Notes: generated by a model not told the origin, from the sequence alone. Counted from the stretch's first letter, positions 15,301 to 22,109 are shown. The stretch: 43,364 bases of DNA from an uncultured Acetatifactor sp. (GCA_944384205.1 CALWSL010000024.1:1-43364), one strand, 5' to 3'. Numbers and translations are program-made.

Positions 15301-16896
15301 TTCAAAAATAACCTGTGGCAGTACAAAGGGGACAAAACCTTTTATGCACAGTGGGATATTTATGACTACACCGTAAAATTTGATGCAAACGGCGGCACCG
15401 GAAGCAAAGCTCCCATGACCGGACTGGCGTATGGGCAGACTTACACACTGTCTGCGAACAATCCGCCTTCGGAAGGATTTACAAAGACAGGGTATGATTT
15501 TAACGGCTGGAATACCAAAGCAGACGGAAGCGGGACGCCTTACGGCGACGGCTCTGATTTTTCCTATAAGCCGTCGTCTGATGGGGAAACCATGACGCTG
15601 TATGCACAGTGGAAGCCTCATGCTTATAACGTCAGGTTTGACGCCAATGGCGGCACTGGATTCCGTTCAACCCTTTCAGGATTACAGTATGGCAAGACCT
15701 ATACCCTGTCTGCAAACAATCCTCCTGCAGACGGATTTACAAGGACAGGCTACACGTTTACGGGCTGGAACACCAAAGCGGACGGAAGCGGCAAAGCCGT
15801 AGGGAATGGGGGAAGCTTCCGCAGTTTAACGGAAAACAATGGGGCGACGGTGGTTCTGTATGCCCAGTGGGAGGATGTGATGCCGCCTGATATTTCCAAC
15901 GACTCCGAGTTTTCGGAGGATGATTTATCTCCGGAATCTACAGAAGATGAAATCATCTATGGCTGGACACACAGAAATATCTTCCTGGAATTTTCCGCCA
16001 CGGATCAGGGAAGCGGGATGCAGTCGCTGATACTCTACAAGGGGCGCGGCACGTCGGGGGAAATCATGCGGGAAGGAACTGACAGCATAGCCTATACCAT
16101 GTCCCAGCAAGGAATTTTCACTTTTACGCTGGTTGCAAAGGACAATGACGGAAATACCCGGACTGTATATATCACTACCAAAATTGACAGTAAGACGCCG
16201 GATGGGGAGTTGAACGTATCTTACGACGGATACCATATGGATATTGTGGTTAACAACATTGTTGAGGAGAATTGGCAGCATCCCGATAACGTCTCCTCAG
16301 GATGTAAGGAAGCCTGGACAGTGCTGGAAGGCTTGGACAGCGAAGGAAAGGTAATCTGTCAAATGGAGCTGCCCCTGGAGCTTCAGACTCCGGACAACAT
16401 TTACACGGGAGCTGCTTACAGCGGAGGAGCGGATTTGAATGACCAGTTCAATTATGATGCGGAATTTATCCAGGTAAAAGCTTATGTGAGGGACCATGCG
16501 GGAAATTATCTTCCGGCGATTGAAACGGTGACAGTGCCGGCATTTACCCTGTCTGGTTATGTGGAACGCTGTCTGGGCGCGGCGGAGAGCTGGAAAAAGG
16601 GTGAGGCTGGAAATGTCTATGCCCGCACAGGCGCTTTTGTGGACCGTATGGAGATTGAGTATCCGGAAAAATGGATCAGATTGGATGAAACCCTGACAAC
16701 CCGTGTGATGGATTACACCGGGAATAAAGAACTGGAAAAGAATGAAACAGACCTGTTTTACATTCCACTGTATGCGGAGGATGGGGAATATACCATTACC
16801 ATCAGGGCATATAAGGATGGGCGCATGAAGATGGTAGAGCTGCCGGTGAAATCAGCAGGTTCCATTTTAAACGAATTCAGGACGAGGTTAAGATAA
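12382..16896 (+). CDS. Membrane-anchored subtilase with InlB-type repeats
   Basis: A 1,504-aa surface serine protease. An N-terminal signal anchor spans about residues 9-28. The S8 subtilase domain has an intact triad: Asp60 (VIDSG), His93 (YGHGS) and Ser231 (GTSFAA), with oxyanion Asn178 (SAGNAG). After an unassigned middle come five InlB-B/'Listeria-Bacteroides' repeats encoded by about 14,430-15,875, each ending in a YA-W motif. An Ig-like C-terminal part follows. No LPxTG motif or C-terminal anchor. I place the start at ATG 12382 behind AAGGAA; the ATG at 12352 overlaps the cassette end. The prepilin-peptidase-like gene starts on the next base, so it may process or display pilus-associated proteins. 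Confidence 0.85.
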   Translation: MKINKKKIITTAGILLVLLSALFIGIRCHTEWKKHALTGYMERLREHTETLEEITVAVIDSGCSVEEVYADRISDSAWSFVGTGTDVTDEYGHGSQMASLILHNTPESVSILPLKVMDGEGTAETEDVAEALSYAWDNGADVISISLNAILSGEEELLTGLINGMTRSGIPVIVSAGNAGTDVKNLLPANVESALVIGAANREYSACDFSNYGDTVDFCAYGKYDGEWGTSFAAAYVTSLVAELKAYGEEDAEGIFRKYAASYGKRDGHDCGEGYLWVDYAVTAEEDAEETAGNLYLGGSTDTAYDLGADILSLDWRNTDGETLNEYFAFTDEAYVGSFLCSLDGQELEELEEKCSILHSLIETVEYRYDAETGEYIPEEDMSRDFMEYCMEQYRAVQGKMTVSTQWISTNQETSFVMSNEDRTSRYLFEISGLARGEASDANGMLINRDGALISIERKVIYGTENNSFSPKNTTVKNYLTDVTARYTKVLNSDGSVREIIERPDHNRKNEADNGWCFYGLSIKFEGLESDKDGYHFAPNQTVYIAGTDAPAYSYNLSRLTDNGYVYVADKKDAPTIAPMTNNFNELEGPFTLVNYIGLYDESYQYNPMELSEEQAEKYYKIDPIPDVHKISGRTSIRNDTGTATMNVGYYELSGMKYYDLDTANIAIENDYAEYIFHLEPNEYTVTADADGGTVNDYPNNRGTQATASFKVRFDNTDYDNISGLTPQKDGYIFGGWYTEKNGGGDQVWSEYGEAVLGTYWNDDGLWQHKDNLTVYAKWIPSSYVQVDANWGTITDYINGSGTTNITGFYAEYGQNYYDDISRLYPVRDGFVFQGWYVDPADPDNSSGKDVGRNGGVKVWDANGKAVEGTGFWNNGTWCYDGGNVVAFAHWSSGTPTTYTVSFNANGGVLYDYIHTNKWAATAYSDVEIGKNYNVSKLAPKWEGHTFLGWYDRTSGGKKVYDNSGAVTNEGTYFKNNLWQYKGDKTFYAQWDIYDYTVKFDANGGTGSKAPMTGLAYGQTYTLSANNPPSEGFTKTGYDFNGWNTKADGSGTPYGDGSDFSYKPSSDGETMTLYAQWKPHAYNVRFDANGGTGFRSTLSGLQYGKTYTLSANNPPADGFTRTGYTFTGWNTKADGSGKAVGNGGSFRSLTENNGATVVLYAQWEDVMPPDISNDSEFSEDDLSPESTEDEIIYGWTHRNIFLEFSATDQGSGMQSLILYKGRGTSGEIMREGTDSIAYTMSQQGIFTFTLVAKDNDGNTRTVYITTKIDSKTPDGELNVSYDGYHMDIVVNNIVEENWQHPDNVSSGCKEAWTVLEGLDSEGKVICQMELPLELQTPDNIYTGAAYSGGADLNDQFNYDAEFIQVKAYVRDHAGNYLPAIETVTVPAFTLSGYVERCLGAAESWKKGEAGNVYARTGAFVDRMEIEYPEKWIRLDETLTTRVMDYTGNKELEKNETDLFYIPLYAEDGEYTITIRAYKDGRMKMVELPVKSAGSILNEFRTRLR

Positions 16897-17526
16897 ATGA
16901 GGTATTTGTTTTTGTTTGGTCTTATAGCGATTATCAGTCTGATATGCCTGGCATTAATCAGGAATTTTGATGAAGAGAATGGTCTGACCTTTGGAAAAGG
17001 AACTGTAGCTGCGGCGGTGATTTATGCCGCTGCAGCGGCAGGAACCGCATGGAACGAGCAGGATATTGCGAAAAGTGTGCTGTTGTGCTTTTTCTTTTCT
17101 TACATGGTGACAGCGTCCTATTGTGACCACTGCACCCACTATGTCTACCGTTTTTTATATTTTATGCCTTTCCTGGCAGGAATCGGGTATGTTCTGCTAC
17201 GTGGAATCAGCGCAGAAGATGTAATGTCCATTGGCATATATTATCTGCTGGTTATTTGCCTGTTCAGCAGATATTATGGACGCGCTGATACGATTGCATT
17301 TTTGATATCGGTATTTTTTCTTGGACAGTGCGGCGCAACGAGCAGCTATCTGCTGCAGGGGATGATTCACATGCTGCTGTCCATGCTGCTTCTTATAGTT
17401 GTGAAACGGAAAAAAATTAATTTCCGCAAAGGCAGCATGGAACCTACGGCATTTATGCCGTATATTGCAGTTATGGCGTTAGCAATGATAACAGTAAGAC
17501 AGATAGTGGAAGGGAGTAATCTTTAA
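16897..17526 (+). CDS. Prepilin peptidase-like (A24) membrane protein
   Basis: A 209-aa multi-helix membrane protein, probably the aspartic protease that processes the pilins of the 3-8.7 kb operon. The two A24-type aspartates are Asp77 (SYCDHCTHYVYR, matching the first catalytic region) and Asp131 (YYGRAD, standing where GxGD is usual). There are six to seven hydrophobic helices and no N-terminal methylase domain, as in TadV/CpaA enzymes. It starts immediately after the subtilase stop. The GRAD variant and low similarity make the call moderate, but the Tad operon in the same element otherwise lacks a peptidase. Confidence 0.65.
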   Translation: MRYLFLFGLIAIISLICLALIRNFDEENGLTFGKGTVAAAVIYAAAAAGTAWNEQDIAKSVLLCFFFSYMVTASYCDHCTHYVYRFLYFMPFLAGIGYVLLRGISAEDVMSIGIYYLLVICLFSRYYGRADTIAFLISVFFLGQCGATSSYLLQGMIHMLLSMLLLIVVKRKKINFRKGSMEPTAFMPYIAVMALAMITVRQIVEGSNL

Positions 17527-18002
17527 TGGAATGTGGATACGAATTTGAGAGAGCGAAAGAGAAGAAACGCAGGCTGCAGGATAAAATCGGTGAACTGGAG
17601 GAGCAGATTAGCAGGAAGAAGGCGCTGACAGAACAGTTAAAGGCGGAGCTTGAAAAGCTTAAGGCAGAGGCACGGAAGGATGAAGAGAGAGGAAATATGG
17701 GTGAGAATAAGTTAAATCTGTTTATGAAGGATGTTGGGGTGGTTTTTCAGGCGATTGTAGAGGAAGAAGCCTTTATGAAGGCGAAATACACCACCCAGTC
17801 ATCCCAGATGTACTATAAGATTGAGAAGGATGTTTTCGAGAGCTATATCCGCCGTCTTGCGGGGCTGGAGGTCAGGGATTTTGTTGAATTCTGCAAGAAA
17901 CTATATTTTATCAAGGTTGAGAATAACAAATGTACCTTTCCCAGCGGGAAGACCAGGGTGTATTTTCTGAATAAGGGGGTTGTGGATGAACTGAAGGGGT
18001 GA
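17526..18002 (+). CDS. Coiled-coil protein of unknown function
   Basis: A 158-aa cytoplasmic protein that overlaps the upstream stop (TAATG). Residues 1-55 are a charged coiled coil (KKRRLQDKIGELEEQISRKK). About 100 residues of globular domain follow (FVEFCKKLYFIKVENNKCTF). The last 132 codons recur, with about 15 base differences and no indel, at the 3' end of the gene at 18,866-19,852. Function unknown. Its operon with the subtilase and prepilin-peptidase-like genes suggests a link to surface or pilus functions. Confidence 0.7.
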   Translation: MECGYEFERAKEKKRRLQDKIGELEEQISRKKALTEQLKAELEKLKAEARKDEERGNMGENKLNLFMKDVGVVFQAIVEEEAFMKAKYTTQSSQMYYKIEKDVFESYIRRLAGLEVRDFVEFCKKLYFIKVENNKCTFPSGKTRVYFLNKGVVDELKG

Positions 18003-18018
18003 TAGTGCACCATGGTGC

Positions 18019-18162
18019 TTGAAATTGTAAAAAATATATGTTATATTAAAAGCACAGAGGGGAAAGCTAGAAGAGGCTTACCCTTAACAACTTATGACTT
18101 TACCTCTTGAAGATAAGAGGTCAGCCGTCATTATTGCGAGTAATGGCGGCTATTTTTGTTTT
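18019..18162 (+). ncRNA. Putative antitoxin RNA of cassette D
   Basis: Promoter TTGAAA (18019-18024), 17 bp, TATATT (18042-18047); start about 18,054. A 5' hairpin is formed by AAGC/GCTT and GGG/CCC arms, another by CCTCTT/AAGAGG, then a strong terminator AGCCGTCATTA/TAATGGCGGCT (18123-18151) with T tail. The terminator overlaps the 3' end of the convergent toxin gene. Confidence 0.65.
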
Positions 18163-18245
18163 CCCTTGAAAATCGTGTAACACAATCCAATAAGGGCGCA
18201 AATAAATATTCCAATTTGGATTAAATCCGCATATGTAACATACAT
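18150..18245 (-). CDS. Small hydrophobic type I toxin-like peptide (cassette D)
   Basis: A 31-aa minus-strand peptide (begins MYVTYADLIQIGIFI, ends TIFKGKQK): a short polar start, one membrane helix, a basic tail. It is typical of Firmicutes 'holin-like' type I toxins. A G-rich ribosome site (AAAGGGGGG) lies about 8 nt upstream. The stop codon lies inside the terminator hairpin of the convergent RNA, giving direct antisense overlap. Confidence 0.65.
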   Translation of the reverse strand: MYVTYADLIQIGIFICALIGLCYTIFKGKQK

Positions 18246-18331
18246 TGGCAATGCCCCCCTTTCTTTCGTCTGGAGGGTAAGCCCCTCCGATAAAAGAGGG
18301 TAAGCCGCCCGGCTCTAGTTTTCCCTATCGA

Positions 18332-18360
18332 ATAATATCATATTGTAGGAATTTTTTCAA
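18332..18360 (-). promoter_or_regulatory. Promoter of the cassette D toxin
   Basis: Minus strand TTGAAA (18355-18360), 17 bp, TATTAT (18332-18337). The toxin leader starts with AGGGAAAACTAGAG and ends a repeat with GGCTTACCC, echoing the 5' end of the antitoxin RNA (GGGGAAAGCTAGAAG, GGCTTACCC). Confidence 0.6.
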
Positions 18361-18494
18361 TGATTATCCCTTTATTGGGCAAAAGCACGGCTGTTTTTAT
18401 ATTTTCTTGCTGTTTTCCTTTGTATGCCGTTTTGGCAACATTAAAAATAATATTATCACCTATGTTAGTTTTTATATTAGAACAACAACTACTT

Positions 18495-18517
18495 TTAGTG
18501 CAGAGATTTTGCACTAA
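18495..18517. promoter_or_regulatory. Inverted repeat upstream of the RHH gene
   Basis: Perfect arms TTAGTGCA/TGCACTAA around a 7-nt centre, about 55 bp before the ribbon-helix-helix gene. A possible operator, or a terminator-like hairpin. Confidence 0.45.
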
Positions 18518-18570
18518 TTTTTACAAATTCTTCTTGACTAAATGTGTCACCAAATAAAAAGGAGGTATTC

Positions 18571-18747
18571 ATGTCACCAAGAAACGGCAGACCACCTTCA
18601 AAAAATCCCAAGATTCACGAAACCAGAATCCGTATGTCAGACGATGATATTGAAAAATTAGAATATTGTTGTCAAGTTACTGGATTTACAAAGGCTGATG
18701 TGATAAGAAAAGGAATTAGTAAGGTGTATGAGGAATTAAAAAAATAG
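18571..18747 (+). CDS. Ribbon-helix-helix (CopG/Arc-type) DNA-binding protein
   Basis: A 58-aa regulator beginning MSPRNGRPPSKNPKIHETRI, then RMSDDDIEKLEYCCQVTGFT and a helix ending in VIRKGISKVYEELKK. This is the typical RHH fold common in Clostridia mobile elements. ATG 18571 has AAAGGAGG 6 nt upstream; the in-frame ATG at 18544 has none. The sequence around the two starts contains a short duplication (TCACCAA). No toxin partner follows, so it is probably a stand-alone repressor, perhaps acting on the inverted repeat upstream. Confidence 0.8.
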   Translation: MSPRNGRPPSKNPKIHETRIRMSDDDIEKLEYCCQVTGFTKADVIRKGISKVYEELKK

Positions 18748-18750
18748 AAA

Positions 18751-18784
18751 CAGCCGCCTCCCTACCAAAGTCAGCGACTGTTTC
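18751..18784 (+). terminator. Hairpin after the RHH gene
   Basis: Stem GAAACAGCCGC/GCGACTGTTTC with one mismatch and a long loop, just after the stop. It has no T-tract, so terminator activity is uncertain. Confidence 0.4.
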
Positions 18785-18865
18785 AACGTTGCCCCCATAA
18801 AGGAATGGCATAGTCATTGTATCATTTCTTTTTGGGATACGCAAGAACAAAAGGAGCGTGTTACA

Positions 18866-19852
18866 ATGAAAAATTTACAAGAAATCGAACAAACACTGGA
18901 TAGTCGTGAAGTAGCAGAAATGGTTGGAAAAAGACATGACCATTTAATAAGAGATATTAAAAAGTACATTGAAGAAATGACCGCCCCCAATTTTGGGGAG
19001 GGCAGTCAGCTCAAAATTGAGGTGGTAGATTTCTTTAGAGAAAGTACATATCAGGACAAGAGTAATCAGAAGCGCCCTTGTTATGATGTCACGAAGAAGG
19101 GCTGTGAGTTTATTGCCCACAAGCTGACAGGCGTAAAGGGAACAATGTTTACAGCTAAGTACATAAATCGTTTTCATGAAATGCAGTCAGTCATCGAAGG
19201 AAAACAGGAGAAAAAAGAAATTGAAAAAATGCGGCAGGAGATGTGTGAACAAAGAAAAATCCTGGATGGGATAATGCGTAAGATAGAGCCGGGCAGAAGA
19301 ATTGGTATTCGTCAAAGTTCATCCCAGAATGAAGCATATATATCAGGAATAATAAGAACGATACAGGATAGTGAAGATACAGAGTATCTTATGAGTGTAT
19401 ATACGTTTGCAATAAATTATCCGGATAGAAGTAAATGCAATAAATTGGGAAAACAGATTAGCAGGAAGAAGGCGCTGACAGAACAGTTAAAGTCGGAGCT
19501 TGAAAAGCTTAAGGCAGAGGCACGGAAGGATGAAGAGAGAGGAAATATGGGTGAGAATAAGTTAAATCTGTTTATGAAGGATGTTGGGGTGGTTTTTCAG
19601 GCGATTGTAGAGGAAGAAGCCTTTGTAAAGGCGAAATACACCACGCAGTCCTCCCAGATGTACTATAAGATTGAAAAGGATGTCTTCGAGGGCTATATCC
19701 GCCGTCTTGCGGGGTTAGAGGTCAAGGATTTTGTTGAATTCTGCAAAAAACTGTTTTTTATCAAGGTTGAGAATAACAAATGTACCTTTCCCAGCGGGAA
19801 AACCAGGGTGTATTTTCTGAATAAGGGGGTTGTGGATGAACTGAAGGGGTGA
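18866..19852 (+). CDS. Chimeric Rha-family regulator fused to coiled-coil domain
   Basis: A 328-aa protein. Residues about 10-110 form a Rha/pRha phage regulatory domain: SREVAEMVGKRHDHLIRDI, VDFFRESTYQDKSNQKRP, YDVTKKGCEFIAHKL and FTAKYINRFHEM. A helical linker follows. The last 132 residues (from QISRKKALTEQLK) duplicate the C-terminal part of the protein ending at 18,002. The join is in frame and preserves the coiled coil, so the fusion is probably expressed rather than broken. Rha proteins regulate phage or element functions, and the ORF6N/Rha class often has swapped C-terminal domains. Good ribosome site (aaaaggag). Confidence 0.85.
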   Translation: MKNLQEIEQTLDSREVAEMVGKRHDHLIRDIKKYIEEMTAPNFGEGSQLKIEVVDFFRESTYQDKSNQKRPCYDVTKKGCEFIAHKLTGVKGTMFTAKYINRFHEMQSVIEGKQEKKEIEKMRQEMCEQRKILDGIMRKIEPGRRIGIRQSSSQNEAYISGIIRTIQDSEDTEYLMSVYTFAINYPDRSKCNKLGKQISRKKALTEQLKSELEKLKAEARKDEERGNMGENKLNLFMKDVGVVFQAIVEEEAFVKAKYTTQSSQMYYKIEKDVFEGYIRRLAGLEVKDFVEFCKKLFFIKVENNKCTFPSGKTRVYFLNKGVVDELKG

Positions 19853-19893
19853 AAAACGAAAATCGGACACATATTCTGCGAGAGAAAAACTGA

Positions 19894-19922
19894 TTGAAGT
19901 TCCTGTCGAATTATGCTAATAT
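19894..19922 (+). promoter_or_regulatory. Promoter of the cassette E toxin
   Basis: TTGAAG (19894-19899), 17 bp, TAATAT (19917-19922). The leader folds CTACC/GGTAG and GGAGGG/CCCTCC hairpins before the toxin ribosome site. Confidence 0.6.
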
Positions 19923-20030
19923 CTCTTTGGGACTACCAAGATGGTAGGCGGTTAGCCTTCTCCGGAGGGACTGCGACCCTCCGTTTACATAGAAACCCGA
20001 AAGGGAATCTGGGAAAGGAGGGCTAAGTGG

Positions 20031-20135
20031 ATGTTGACGATTGAAGGATTGATTTCAGTTCTTGGCTTATGCCTGACTTGTTTCAGTCTCGGATATGCCA
20101 TCGGAAGCAAGGATAATAATAAAACGCAAAAATAG
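20031..20135 (+). CDS. Small hydrophobic type I toxin-like peptide (cassette E)
   Basis: A 34-aa peptide (begins MLTIEGLISVLGLCL, ends SKDNNKTQK): one membrane helix, basic polar tail, AAGGAGG at 20015-20021 with 9-nt spacing. It has the same architecture as cassettes B and D but lies on the plus strand, so the whole cassette is inverted. The stop codon lies in a bidirectional terminator shared with the convergent RNA. Confidence 0.65.
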   Translation: MLTIEGLISVLGLCLTCFSLGYAIGSKDNNKTQK

Positions 20136-20278
20136 CCGCCCTGTCTGGAAAACTGTGCGGCTATTTTAGCTAAACATATTTTGGACTAACCGTCTCTATC
20201 GGTAGCGCCATGGGGCACCTGTTACTAGCAGGTGTCCTTCTTTATGTTTAAGATACCACAATCTGCGAGGAGTTTCAA
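20129..20278 (-). ncRNA. Putative antitoxin RNA of cassette E
   Basis: Minus-strand promoter TTGAAA (20273-20278), 17 bp, TATCTT (20250-20255); start about 20,243. It ends at a perfect 11-bp stem AAAATAGCCGC/GCGGCTATTTT (20129-20167), also the terminator of the toxin mRNA. The 5' region has a CACCTGCTAGTAACAGGTG hairpin and a CTACCG/CGGT motif like that in the toxin leader. Confidence 0.65.
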
Positions 20279-20505
20279 GTAGTTTCTGACCTCGTTTCGC
20301 CTGCCCGCTGGAATTGTACCTTTCCCTTTCTGTATCTTTAATATATCATTAGTTTCTCATAATTCAATAAAAATATAAAATTTGATGAATCTGATTTGTT
20401 TTTGTGAAAAAAATTTCTTCTGATATGTACATTGATAAGACTAAAAATACCGTACATTTGACGGAAATCTATGTACAGGAAATACCCCGTAAATTTTCAA
20501 AAAAA

Positions 20506-20545
20506 TACTTGACACGTCATTCGGATTCAATCATTCTGTTGCCAC
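20506..20545 (+). promoter_or_regulatory. Promoter/operator repeat, copy 2 (recombinase module)
   Basis: 40 bp identical at 39 positions to 3112-3151, with TTGACA at 20509-20514 and weak -10 CATTCT. It is followed by AAGGTG and the ATG at 20563. The shared block suggests that the pilus operon and this module respond to the same regulator. Confidence 0.6.
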
Positions 20546-20562
20546 ACAAAGGTGGGATAGGG

Positions 20563-20874
20563 ATGCTGAATATATTGATAAAGGAATTTATAGCGGTCTG
20601 TGATTATCTGATAAAGAAAAATACCAGGATTCATAAAGGATATATTTTAATCGGAAAAGATTCTGTTTCAGAGCTGCTTGATAAAAATCATTATGACACT
20701 GCCCTGAACAAATTGAAATATTGGAAAGAGCTTGGCTGGATTGATGCGGAGGAAAAACGTCTGACGAAGAGGATTTATGACGGTGAATCGGGACAGTATA
20801 TCCCCTATGTAAAAATCAATGTGAGCCGCTATGAGTGCATGAAAAGGCTGAGTGAAACAGGTCTTAACGGATGA
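20563..20874 (+). CDS. Small winged-helix-like protein, function unknown
   Basis: A 103-aa protein, start ATG 20563 with AAGGTG 8 nt upstream. An upstream in-frame ATG at 20404 would run through the promoter repeat and lacks a ribosome site. Composition is helical and charged (DYLIKKNTRIHKGYILIGK, NKLKYWKELGWIDAEEKR), then a short beta-like segment (YIPYVKINVSRY), as in a winged-helix domain. It leads into the recombinase region and may regulate it. No family recognised. Confidence 0.65.
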   Translation: MLNILIKEFIAVCDYLIKKNTRIHKGYILIGKDSVSELLDKNHYDTALNKLKYWKELGWIDAEEKRLTKRIYDGESGQYIPYVKINVSRYECMKRLSETGLNG

Positions 20875-20979
20875 AAAAAGTGGTGTACATATTTGAATTT
20901 TTAATATGGAAAAAATGTACATCGGAAATCTCAATAAATATGCCGGATTGTGTTGATTTTATCTACATCACGATAATAG

Positions 20980-21208
20980 GCTATATAACTATGTTATATA
21001 GCATGAAGCAGAGTGGAATATATGACAGGCTGCTAAACAGGATGCCGGGAACGGCAGCATGTTTAGCGGCATGGCATATATGGAACGGCAAGCATGGAGT
21101 CCGCAGGACGGAATGCGGCTGCTTCAGGCTGTATGACAGAGGGAGATAGCCGCGTTTGTCGAGCATCAGCTCGACAAACCAGCAGGAAAAATCCGCAGAT
21201 TTTTCCTG
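20980..21208. repeat. Three perfect inverted repeats upstream of the recombinase
   Basis: GCTATATAAC/GTTATATAGC around TAT (20980-21002); GTTTGTCGAGC/GCTCGACAAAC around ATCA (21154-21179); CAGGAAAAATC/GATTTTTCCTG around CGCA (21183-21208). The 395 bp between 20,875 and 21,269 holds no convincing gene. The repeats may be recombinase or regulator sites, an oriT-like structure, or mRNA hairpins. Confidence 0.55.
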
Positions 21209-21269
21209 TCAGCTTGGGAAGAGAAGAGGAGACTGTGCAGTCTGTCATAGCGGAAGGAGAGGAGAACGG

Positions 21270-22109
21270 ATGCTGTATGATGTGTTGGAGCCATTTAAGG
21301 AATATCTGTATGCCCATAAGGAAAAAAACACCGCCAAAACATATTACGCTGCTATTGTAAAACTTTTTAAAGGAATTAATATAAACAGGATTGAGGATGT
21401 CTCCCTGGAGTATCTGCAGCGTGAAATGGTACTGCGCTTTAAGACGAGAAATGAGTTCAGTGCTGCCAAAAATGCCTTAAAAATGATGGTGGAATTTTAC
21501 CCACAGTTTCATATACCCAGCGAGCAGTTTTTCAAAACGCAAAGTATGAGCAAAAGGAATTTTTCCAAGAAACCCCGCAAGGTAATATATTTACAACCCA
21601 CTCTGCGCAGCATTAATCAGATAAGCAATGAAAAATTGAAATATGCTTACCGTCTTGCTCTGGTATCAGGACTGAGAGTGTCAGAGCTGGCAGACCTGGA
21701 GTCGGAAGATATCTCTTTTGAGAATGGGGCAATAACTGTTCGGGTGCGTCATGGGAAAGGCGGGCACGGAGGCGTTATCAGATGCAGGGAGGACGCATAT
21801 TTGTATGAGCATCTGCAGAAGTATGTGCAGGAAGCTGTGAGAGAACCTACACAGACGGGAAAGCTTTTTTATGGTGAAGCAAAGATGCGAAAGGAAGCTT
21901 TGCGGCTGGGATTTGAGTGTCATGATTTGCGCCGTATCTATGCCATCCTGACCCGCAGGGAACTGCGGAAACAGATGCCCGCTAAGGAAGCGGACCGGAT
22001 TGTGCAGCAGAATCTGAGACATGTCAGATTTTCTACTACAAAAAGATATTTATATAACAGAAAGCTGAAGATGGAGGATGATATTAATGGGTGGCAGAGG
22101 CGGAAGTAG
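21270..22109 (+). CDS. Tyrosine recombinase (XerC/D-like integrase)
   Basis: A 279-aa site-specific recombinase. Catalytic residues: Arg136 (SGLRVSEL), Lys163 (HGKGGHGG), His218-x-x-Arg221 (CHDLRR), His251 (NLRHVRFS) and nucleophile Tyr260 (TKRYLYN). An N-terminal SAM-like DNA-binding domain covers residues 1-100. ATG 21270 has GGAGAGGAG just upstream; earlier in-frame codons lie in the inverted-repeat region. It lies well inside the element rather than at an end, so it may act as a resolvase or inversion enzyme rather than the integrase. Its stop overlaps the next gene by 23 nt. Confidence 0.88.
   Translation: MLYDVLEPFKEYLYAHKEKNTAKTYYAAIVKLFKGININRIEDVSLEYLQREMVLRFKTRNEFSAAKNALKMMVEFYPQFHIPSEQFFKTQSMSKRNFSKKPRKVIYLQPTLRSINQISNEKLKYAYRLALVSGLRVSELADLESEDISFENGAITVRVRHGKGGHGGVIRCREDAYLYEHLQKYVQEAVREPTQTGKLFYGEAKMRKEALRLGFECHDLRRIYAILTRRELRKQMPAKEADRIVQQNLRHVRFSTTKRYLYNRKLKMEDDINGWQRRK

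Larger units (their letters stand above)
17604..19852 (+). repeat. 399-bp direct repeat (17604-18002 and 19454-19852)
   Basis: Both copies are 399 bp without gaps and differ at about 15 positions by eye (about 96% identical). They end exactly at the stop codons of their genes. The first copy ends the coiled-coil gene and the second is fused in frame to a Rha-type N-terminus. The interval between them holds toxin cassette D, a ribbon-helix-helix gene and the Rha domain. Confidence 0.9.

Noticed and set aside
14430-15875. Possible CRISPR array or tandem DNA repeats
   Set aside because: These are protein-level InlB repeats in frame, with long diverged units and no spacer structure.
18360-18557. 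65-aa hydrophobic frame before the RHH gene
   Set aside because: No ribosome site; AT-rich intergenic stretch with an inverted repeat inside it.
20404-20562. N-terminal extension of the 20,563 gene
   Set aside because: It lies over the 40-bp promoter repeat and has no ribosome site.
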